Assembly (NCBI GenBank): GCA_019454045.1
Contig: SKCR01006522.1
Span: 248,001 to 312,000, forward strand
Direction: 5' to 3'
DNA from: Zanthoxylum bungeanum
Taxonomy: Eukaryota; Streptophyta; Magnoliopsida; Sapindales; Rutaceae
DNA length: 64,000 nt
Positions 56,201 to 64,000 of the stretch are shown one piece after another. Under the pieces are notes generated by a model, which was not told where the DNA came from, searched no databases, and saw only the letters and a list, made by a program, of their open reading frames with translations. The position numbers and the translations under genes were made by a program. How positions within the stretch are numbered: position 1 is the stretch's first letter; the number at the start of each line of letters is the position of its first letter.

Positions 56201-57060
56201 TATGGTTACCATGTATGCTTGTATGGTTAGTCTGTGTGCTTGTGTTTTCCTGAATGTGATGTACAAGTTGTATGTTCGTTGCTATCTTGATATATGTTAA
56301 GCATGCAATTTTATATATGAAATACATGTATATTTAGGCGCATGTTTTATTTTATATATGTAAATTTAGAAGCATGATACCCTTAGAAATAATTGTTACT
56401 TCAGCTTGTTTAAATTATTATATAAATCTTTTCATTACAAGTGACATAAGTAAGGGACCATTCCGAACCCTACGGTTTGAGGTCTTCCCTTGCGAGGGGT
56501 GAGTGCGGCCTTAAATCTTTGTCCCGGGTCACACCGGGTGGCGACTCCATATTATGTAATCCTTCCCAAACTAGGCCGCGAGCCTAGGAACGGCGTCGCT
56601 CAGTTCCTGTGTTCCCACAGGTATGTAACACATGCACATACCAAAATTGCAGCATGGAAATTCGATTAAAGTTTTTTCTCTTTTCTTTAAATGATAAAGC
56701 TAAAATTTAGCCGCAGAACCTTAGGTCAGAGTCCATAAGAACATGGGATAATTTGCAAGAACAGTTTCTGGAAAAAAATTTCCCCTTCACATGACAAACT
56801 CCTTTAAGAGGAGAATTACAACTTTCACATAAGAGTCGGGGGAAATACTTTATCAATATTGGGAGAGATTTAAAGGGATTTTGAATGATTTTCCACATCA
56901 GGAGTTTGAAACATGGAGGCTGATTGCCTATTTCTATGAGGGTTTAACACCCTAGGGTAGACAAGTAGTGGAGATGATGTGTAATGGTGAGTTTAGGGAT
57001 AAAAATTTCGAAGATGTACTTGATTACCTAGAACACATAGCAAAGAATGAACAACAATGA
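53227..57060 (+). pseudogene. Gag of the Athila-like element, interrupted by a solo LTR
   Basis: The N-terminal part, 53227-53573, has TLRQFMNLARTRSQSCIIF-like sequence, LLPTFHDLESEY and HLWEFEEV, the conserved start of plant gypsy gag. It is interrupted by 53579-56619 and resumes at 56625 with MEIRLKFFLFSLNDKAKI, SIRTWDNLQEQFLEK and WERFK-like blocks up to about 57060. Several stops are present. No zinc knuckle or protease follows; sequence jumps to reverse transcriptase at 57122. Confidence 0.75.
53579..56619 (+). mobile_element. Solo LTR (3.04 kb) with perfect target duplication
   Basis: TGTAGGCATTG...GTTCCCACA flanked by GGTAT at 53574-53578 and 56620-56624. It aligns with the 3' LTR at 37930-40601, carrying the same TTCGAACGCG block (55560-55960) and three copies of the CGCATGGGCTTAGTA segment (55059, 55244 and about 55420). 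No internal sequence remains, so it arose by LTR-LTR recombination after insertion into gag. Confidence 0.95.
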
Positions 57061-57121
57061 GAAACAATTGGCACTTATGAGTCGTCTGTAAAACCACGGA
57101 CATCTAGTAAGTGGGAAAGTC

Positions 57122-58380
57122 CTTAAACTCCTTGATGTAGATATTATTTACCCTATCTTTGATAGTAACTGGGTAAGTCCTACACAAGTTGTACCTAAAA
57201 AGTCTGGAATAACTGTCATAGAAAATGATAAAAGAGAATTAATTCCAACTCGCATCACATCTAATTGACGTATGTACATTGATTATAGACAACAAAATGA
57301 CACAACTATAAAAGATCATTTCCCTTTACCATTTCTTAACCAAATTTTGGAAAGAGTAGCAGGAAATCCATACTATTGTTTTCTTGATGGTTACTCAAGT
57401 TATTATCAAATCCTCATTGCTTTAGAATAATAGAAAAAGATCATATTCACATGTCTCTTTGGAACATTTTCATTTAGAAAAAATATCTTTTGGACTTTGT
57501 ACTGCACAACAACATTCCAACGATGCATTTTGAGCATATTTAGTGACATAGTTGAACACCTTTTAGAGGTCTTTATGAATGATATAACTATTTTTGAGAA
57601 TTCATTTGATAATTGATGGAACAATTTGGAAAATATTTTGAAAATATGTGAAGAAAAATGACTTATATTAAATTGGGAAAAATGTAATTTCATGACTAAT
57701 TCAAGAATCATTTCTGGTCACGGTATGTCATCTAAACGTATTGAGGTTGACAATGTAAAAATATAGGTGATCTCTAAATTTCCACCATAAAAAACAGTCA
57801 GGCCAACCCATTATTTCTTAGGACATGCATGATTTTATAGGAGGTTCATAAAAAACTTTAGTACCATATCCAGACTCTTGTGTAACCTCCTATTAAAAGA
57901 TGCAATATTTGAATGAACTGAAGAATGTCAAAAAATCATTTGAAAAGATTATTAGTCTTTTGACTTTTGCCCTTATCATGCAATCCCCTGATTGGTATTT
58001 GCCTTTTGAGCTAATATATGATGCCAGTGATTATGCAGTTGGTGCAGTGTTAGGACATAAAAATGAAGGTAAGTCGCATATAATATATTACGTAATTAGA
58101 ACTTTAAATAGTGCACGAATAAATTACACTACCACATAAAAAGAACTACTTGCTGTAATATTTACATTGGATAAATTTCGATCATATTTAATTGGTTCTT
58201 CAACCGTTATTTATTTTGATCATGCTGTTGTTAGATATTTGAAGTCTAAATAGGATGCAAAGACAAGATTACTATAGTAGATTTTGTTGCTTCAAGAATT
58301 CAATCTCACAATCAAGGACAAAAAAGGAGTAGAGAATGTGGTTGCAGATCATTTATCAAGACTCATAAATGAGTGATCAA
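57122..58380 (+). pseudogene. Reverse transcriptase-RNase H of the Athila-like element
   Basis: RT begins at about 57122 with DVDIIYPIFDSNWVSPTQ, then VVPKKSGITV, MYIDYRQQN, HFPLPFLNQILERVAG and CFLDGYSSYYQI. The catalytic box, normally FMDD or YVDD, reads FMND (about 57573). RNase H follows from about 57900, with IYDASDYAVGAVLGHK, LNSARINYTTT, KELLAVIFTLDKFRSYL and VVADHLSRL. Many stops and frame changes are present. Start of RT and protease are missing. Confidence 0.85.
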
Positions 58381-58499
58381 TTGATACAACTCCTATCAAT
58401 GACTCTTTTCCTGATGAATTTTTATTTTCTGTAAATATAATGCCTTGGTATGCTAATATTGTCAATTTTCTTGCAATAGGAAAACTAAAACCAAATTAG

Positions 58500-59060
58500 A
58501 GCCATCAAGATAAGAAGAAATTTTTGACCGAAGTCAAAAGATTCTACTAGGACGATCCAAATCTGTTCAAGTATTGCTCTGATCAAATTTTCCAACTATG
58601 CATACCAGACAATGAGATAGGTGGTGTTATTTAGTTTTTTATTCAGAAGCATGTGGAGACCATTTTTCATCTAAGAAAATCGCTGCAAAAATCTTGCAGT
58701 GTGGATTTTATTGGCCCACCATTTTTAAAGATACTCATGTCTTTTGCAAAATTTGTGAGAATTTTCAAAAGTTGGGATCCATTTCAAAAAGGAACATGAT
58801 GCCTTTAAATCTCATACATGTCATTGAAATCTTTGATTGTTGGGCAATAGATTTCATAGGTCTATTTTCACCGTCATTTGGTTTTTTTTTTATATTTTAG
58901 TTGCAGTCGATTATGTCTCAAAATGGGTTGAGACGATTCCTTGTCGAAACAATGATCACAAAACTGTGATTAAATTTTTAAAAGAAAATATTTTAAGTCG
59001 ACTTTAATTTGTCGGGCCATTATAAGTGATGGAGGTAAATACTTTTGTAGCAAGCCTTTT
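58500..59060 (+). pseudogene. Integrase of the Athila-like element, truncated
   Basis: Zinc-binding region at 58640-58790 (HVETIFHL-like, QCGFYWPTIFKD, CKICENFQK), core start WAIDFIGLF at 58850, VAVDYVSKWVE-like sequence at 58905, and a damaged second aspartate region to about 59040. The glutamate segment and C-terminus are not found; unrelated sequence leading to a LOG-like copy begins there. Non-functional. Confidence 0.75.
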
Positions 59061-59306
59061 CAATTTATTGCTTTGATTTTATTTACTTTAAATTACTGTT
59101 TTGATTTACTTTAATTTACTATTTTGATTTCCTTTACTTTTTCCGACAGTATCTAAACTTTTTAACTTTCACGATCTATTTTACTGTTCATCTGATAATT
59201 GTCATTTTACAGGTACTAGTACTTTTATTACTCACCCTTTTCAGAATCCATAAATACAGCTCAATATTTCTCTATTCAACTCATCTAGATAAGAGATAGA
59301 ATAAAA

Positions 59307-59910
59307 ATGGAAACAACTTTAAGAATACGAGTCATTAATATTTGTGGGTTTGTGGAACTAGCTTTGGAACTAAACCAGAATTTATTGAGGCTGCAAAAGA
59401 TTTAGGTAGAGTTATGGCGGAAAGAAACATGTACTTAGTATATGGCGGTGGCAATCTTGGACTAATGGGATGTATTTCAAATATTGTACAAGAAGTTGGC
59501 AGTTTAGTTTTGGGGATAATTCCAAACCTTTGACAAAGGAAAATCACATTGGAAATTGAATGGAGAAGAATGTATTATCTCAGGTATATATGAAAGACTT
59601 ACTGAAATGATCAATCATATTGACGCTTTTATTGTTTTACCAGGTGGGCTTGGCACATTATAAGAAATATTCACAGTTTCATCATGGGCAAACTTGAATA
59701 TTCACCAAAAACTCATTGGACTACTTAATATTGATGAATTTTTCGATTTTCTTTTTGTATTTCTTGAGTATGCCAAAAGAAATGGGTTTGTTTCAAAATT
59801 GCTAAAAGATATATTTCTAACTACAAGAAAAGTTGATGATTTAATTGACTAATTTTTAGCTTATGAACCAAAAATCGACCACATTATTTCCAAGTTGAAC
59901 CGGTCTGGTA
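59307..59910 (+). pseudogene. Intronless LOG-like gene copy (cytokinin phosphoribohydrolase) inside the gypsy element
   Basis: LOG enzymes release active cytokinin bases from their riboside monophosphates in one step. An ATG at 59307 starts a frame that shifts at about 59345 into CGTSFGTKPEFIEAAKDLG, AERNMYLVYGGGNLGLMG, GIIPNL. After stops, IDAFIVLPGGLGTL, an EIF block after a stop, LNIHQKLIGLLNIDEFFDF and AKRNGFVSKLL follow to about 59910. The family hallmarks YGGGxxGLMG and PGGxGTxxE are both present, the latter broken by a stop before Glu. Plant LOG genes have several introns; none is visible here, which points to a retrocopy. It lies between the truncated integrase and the 3' LTR. Confidence 0.75.
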
Positions 59911-59959
59911 ACGATCGTGGCAAAAAGTGTAGAGTGGACTTAAATCTTAATCTGTAATT

Positions 59960-61241
59960 TTTTTCTTTTAAATAGTCGTAGATTCAGTTGTCAATTCCAT
60001 ACTAATCAAGTGATTTCTTCTAAACTCTACTTTTTCTTTTTCAGACACTGGGGACAATGTCTCAAATTGATAGGAGGAAGGGATAGTTGACTATATAATT
60101 TTTATTTTATATTTAATTGTTGTATTTTTCTTTCAAAAAAAGTTTTTATTATGATGTTCTTGCTTTGTTGTTATTTTGTGTGTAAAAAAAATATATTTTG
60201 TTTTGATTTTCTTTTGTGTTTTCAAAAAAAAAAAACACATAAACTAACAATAAATTATTGACTAACCAAGTAGAATTGTTGTTCAAAGGTGGCTACGTAA
60301 GGAGTTTTCGCTCCTAAAATGCATCTCAAAATAATTCGTAACAAGTTATTTTTGTTCTTTTCTTTTTGAATCATTTAAATTTGTGAATTATCCATAATAT
60401 GGATTAAATTTGATCTTCATATACTCATCTGACAGGTATTATCAACATACACGGAAACATATAATCATTGGTTGTAAGTGAAAATTTTGTAATATTCAGT
60501 TCTATAGTTTGTTGGAGGAATCACCTAAAGGCAGTGGAATTAGTGTTTATATATATATATATAAAAAAAAATCTAACTATGCTCTTACTTAGTAACTAGA
60601 CATCTAGCCTCAGTAAACAGTGATTGTTCGCGTAAAACGGTAGAGCTTAAGTTAAAAAAAAGGTGTGTGAATAAGTTCGATTTCGTAGTCTCTTTAACTC
60701 GAGTAATTAAGTTTGTATGGGTGTTTTAACACTTAGTGCCCTAAGGCCAACAGGTCTGGGAGTCATTGGCTCAAAGCTCATTATATTGGTTAAATAGAAA
60801 GTTTAAGGAAATCAGACACTTCTCCTTTTTAACATCTGAGATCTGAGTAATTAAGTCCGTAGGGGTATCTTAACACCTAGTGCCTTAAAGCCAACTGGTT
60901 TGGGAGTCATCGGCCCAAAGCTCGCTACAAGGATTGAATATGTATTATTATTTAAAAAAAATTGTATTTATAAATAAATTTTCATTGCCAAAAAGATGTG
61001 AATTCTGATATAACTCTATAACAATATTACCTTTTTTTTTTCAACAAGACCTGTGATTATTGTGGGCACAATGAATTGATTGATTCTTTCTCTTATGGGT
61101 GTATGGTAGAAGGCTAAAAAATACATGAGAATTTGCTTATTTGATTATTGAGAAAGAAAGAAAACAATTGCTAACTTGAATAATTTTTTTTAAAGTTTTC
61201 GCTTAAATTACTAAGGACTAGTAATAAGCTGGTTGGAGGTG
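59960..61241. repeat. 3' non-coding region of the Athila-like element with a tandem duplication
   Basis: Contains ACTGGGGACAATGTCTC (60046), a feature common after the last coding region in plant gypsy elements. An 84-bp segment containing GAGTAATTAAGT and GCCAACAGGTCTGGGAGTCA occurs at about 60700-60787 and again, diverged, at 60844-60927. The polypurine stretch GGTTGGAGGTG (61231-61241) precedes the 3' LTR. Confidence 0.65.
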
Positions 61242-62516
61242 TGATAAACATTAAAAGTGCACATTTATTAAAAGAAAAATTAATCATTTTACACTTGTAG
61301 TTTCGTTTATCCCCTTAATTTAGCATATTAATTAAATTTACGTTTTATATATTTTTATTGTGTTTTTTATTTCTTATGTAGGTGAAATAATACTTTTGAT
61401 GCATATATAGAAAAATGGAATTGACATTTGGATTTTGGAGGCCATCAATTTAATAGGGTATTCTAACAGTGTATAATTTCAGAAATTCCAACCCGTGCAA
61501 TTTTCGTATTTTGGCCATAACTTTTTACTCTGATATCAGAAAGTTCCATATGAAAGAAAACACAAAGATATAAAACTTTGATGTTCATAAAATTTTCGAA
61601 TTCTGAAGTTTTCAAGGCCGAAATTGATGAAAAATCTAAAATATGTTATATGTAATATTTAAAGACAAAAACAAGATGAAAAAAAATATAAAAAAAAAAA
61701 AATTGTGAAAGGTGGGAATTGACATCCACCTCTCGGGTGGATGTCAATTCCCACCAATTTTACAATTTGCAAATTGGGAAGGTGCTAAGCCCTCTACTAT
61801 AATTAGAGATGCTCAGCACCTTAAGAAATCAACCCAGGATTTTGTAGTTTTCTCTGAAAATTTGTGGATTTCTATCTTTTATTTGTTTTATTTTTAAAAA
61901 TTTTCTTGTAATTCCTTTTATTTCAGTAATAAAATTATGTGTGTTCTTAAAATATGAGTAACTAATTTCTTTTTTGCTGGGGTAAAGTGAGAAACTTTTA
62001 ATATGAAAACTTATATTAATCCCACTTATATTATAATATATAAATTATAATCTAATGATTATTATTTAATTTAATTCTGGATTAATTATTGACAAACTTT
62101 GTTACCGCCTACTTGGCTAGTTTTATTTATTTGACATAATTGGGTACCTAACTGGACTTGTTATATATAAAAGTTATCACCGTCTTGATGATTGATTTTA
62201 TACGTTTTGGCATAATTAATTCATGAAATAAATTAATTGGGTAATAATGACAATTTATATATTATAAAAAGTGAGATTTCTAAATTTGAAATATTAAAAG
62301 TGGATTCCCTAACCTCCAGTATTTTATTTTATTGTTACAGTTTAAATTAAAATTTTCCAATCACTTCAAACAATCCAACATTTTTATTTTTCACTCAAAT
62401 TATTATTTTATCTTATTAAATTTATTCCTTGTGGATCGACCCCGGTCTTATCGGGTTATTTTTATTACTTCAACACCCTTATATTTGGGAGTAAAAAACT
62501 AATTTTGAGCATGTCA
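61242..62516 (+). repeat. 3' LTR of the Athila-like element
   Basis: TGATAAACATT...GAGCATGTCA, 1,275 bp. It is the fuller of the two LTRs, and its 3' half is also found inverted at 13047-13500. Contains the hairpin at 61711-61755. Confidence 0.85.
61711..61755 (+). repeat. Perfect 20-bp hairpin within the LTR
   Basis: GGTGGGAATTGACATCCACC (61711-61730), loop TCTCG, then its exact reverse complement (61736-61755). The corresponding 5' LTR site (about 52649-52690) keeps a shorter, mismatched version. Confidence 0.9.
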
Positions 62517-62564
62517 AACCACCTGGCCAAGTCTCTAGAAACTTTTATAAAAAATTTAAGTTGT

Positions 62565-62664
62565 CACCGGAAATTCACTCGTAGATGTACTAAAATTACT
62601 ACATGAATCATGTACACCGGAAATTCACTCGTAGATGTACTAAAATTACTACATGAATAATGTA
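62565..62664 (+). repeat. Tandem duplication of 50 bp
   Basis: CACCGGAAATTCACTCGTAG and the following 30 bp occur at 62565 and again at 62615, almost identical, immediately outside the Athila-like element. Confidence 0.85.
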
Positions 62665-64000
62665 ATATGAAATCTAAATTTTTTACGTTGTTATCTTTAA
62701 CAAGACTCTATTTTAAGAATTCACATAAGATCTCTGTAATTACTGATAATTCAGAACCATCCTTAATTATAACAGTTATATTTTGGAGACTTTATAATAT
62801 TGTTCTAAAACCACGAGGATCTTAGGCTAGAAATTATCCAGAGGAGAATCTAAGCAAAAATTGCCTAATTTATGCCAATTGATTTTACCTCAATATTATT
62901 AATTTCTTCGAATTCTCTCATATTGTTATTAATGGAGCTATATATTGTGTCATCATTTTTCCATGAACATTGGACAATTGCGTATCCAGTAATTGAAGCA
63001 GTAGTTCAATTCAAAAATTTGGTTTCTGTTAAACGAATGTGTTGTAATTCAATTTTGTAACATGCATAATTCAAGCAAACTAATGCAATCCTAAAATCAA
63101 TACAAATTTAAGAATTTAGAAAAATCTGTAAAATATTTTGTAGATGTAGATATTGATAATACCAAGTCGAGTTATTACTTTGTCCTTAAGAACTTATTAG
63201 CCCCCACGGTGCACAAAGGATCTTGTGGCTAATGGTCTCCTAGGATTCTTGATAATTTCTTGATTTATGGGCACTCCTTGAATCAAGAACACGAACTATG
63301 AATTATGGTGGAAACTCTCTTTTATTTTTGACTCTTTAGACAATGAAAACTTATAGAAATTTTTGGATGCCTTTAGAATGAAATCAATGCTCCTATATAT
63401 AGGCATGAAAGGGTGCTTTTGAAGGCATCATTTGGTTTAAGGTATAACCCTCCTAAGGGTTATACTATTTCCTAATGCTTTTAAATACCTAAAGATGCGT
63501 CCTTTAAACTTAGAAGATATGTCTCTTCACCTTTATGTCTTTCCCACAAGGTACTTCTAATGGACATGTCTCTCCTCCATATTTCCTATAAATATTAGAG
63601 AATTTTCAATAATCCCCCACAATTCTCTATTGTTAATGCAAATACTTTAAGAGAGATTCCGTAAAATAAAACTGCATCGAAATAGGTAGCTTTCACCTTT
63701 AACCTTTCCTAGTGAATGACAATCAGATTTACTTGGCGAACTAGTGACCCATAGTCTCGAACTGTTCCGATGTTGGTGTAAACCAATGCAATTGCCTACA
63801 CACTACTTTACTTCGACCATTTCCCGTTTTACGGTTGTGTTCATTTCGGCCATGAACCATTGGTCCTGGATTAATCAAGTACTTTGGAGAATTCAGCCTT
63901 TAAAACTCATATGAAAGCGGCATCACTTCTTACTTGAAACAGATGATCTACTATAAAGAGGTAATCTACCTTAACCCTCATTAGAACTCTTCTATTAATA
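62665..64000. other. Intergenic DNA with a probable minus-strand copia LTR remnant
   Basis: No gene is supported. On the minus strand, 63170-63612 resembles an LTR. GTGGGGGATTAT (63608-63620) could be a polypurine tract followed by TGAAAATTCTC, a TATATATA box lies near 63400, and TGGTATTATCAA (63152-63163) vaguely resembles a tRNA-Met primer site. The parts do not form a consistent complete element. The 62-codon frame at 62872-63060 is unremarkable. Confidence 0.3.

Larger units (their letters stand above)
52160..62516 (+). mobile_element. Decayed Athila-like Ty3/gypsy element
   Basis: Related LTRs at 52160-52971 and 61242-62516 enclose a degraded tRNA-Asp-type primer site, gag, reverse transcriptase, RNase H and integrase pieces, a LOG-like gene copy, a 3' region with ACTGGGGACAATGTCTC (60046) and a polypurine tract. 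Gag C-terminus, protease and the reverse transcriptase N-terminus are deleted. A solo LTR of another gypsy family sits in gag. Flanks AAGCA (52155) and AACCA (62517) match at four of five bases, a possible decayed target duplication. Confidence 0.8.

Overview
This 64 kb window is plant nuclear DNA, most likely from a eudicot, although no single gene fixes the species. Nearly everything in it is transposable-element or endogenous-virus sequence. I found four large LTR elements (Ty3/gypsy and Ty1/copia), solo LTRs, a CACTA element, two hAT-like non-autonomous elements, a Tourist-type MITE, a hAT transposase relic, a SINE and an endogenous caulimovirid (plant pararetrovirus). AT-rich intergenic DNA, intact target-site duplications, tRNA primer-binding sites and nested insertions all fit a repeat-rich plant chromosome. 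I saw no rRNA or tRNA gene and no CRISPR array. ORFs with bacterial-looking lengths are pieces of decayed elements.

Layout. 1-9283: a caulimovirid unit, coded on the minus strand, bounded by two copies of its non-coding region 7,903 bp apart. Its movement/coat-protein half is inverted and contains a truncated CACTA element. 9284-15330: intergenic DNA with a Tourist MITE, a minus-strand copia-like LTR, an inverted gypsy LTR piece, an 897-bp hAT-like element and a Tat-like solo LTR. 15562-28679: a complete 13.1-kb Tat-lineage gypsy element with perfect 5-bp target duplication, an 81-bp tandem array, an antisense extra gene region, and an 830-bp hAT-like element inside its 3' LTR. 28680-32380: AT-rich DNA with a hAT transposase relic. 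32383-46564: a short spliceable reading frame, possibly a host gene, split by a 13.8-kb copia insertion that itself contains a 5'-truncated gypsy element. 46565-52159: a SINE, a copia LTR tail and a 2.5-kb chromovirus-like LTR. 52160-62516: a decayed Athila-like gypsy element that holds a 3.0-kb solo LTR in gag and an intronless LOG-like (cytokinin-activating enzyme) gene copy downstream of the integrase. 62517-64000: intergenic DNA with a probable copia LTR remnant.

How the parts relate. The nesting gives an order of events. The copia element entered a reading frame, then a gypsy element entered the copia gag, and a later deletion removed material from both. A solo LTR of that same gypsy family sits in the Athila-like element. 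LTRs of the Athila-like family occur at about 13 kb (inverted) and at 52-62 kb. The observations I would check first are the LOG-like retrocopy inside a retrotransposon, the rearranged caulimovirid with overlapping polycistronic ORFs and two retropepsin-like ORFs, and the split reading frame that stays open across the copia insertion.
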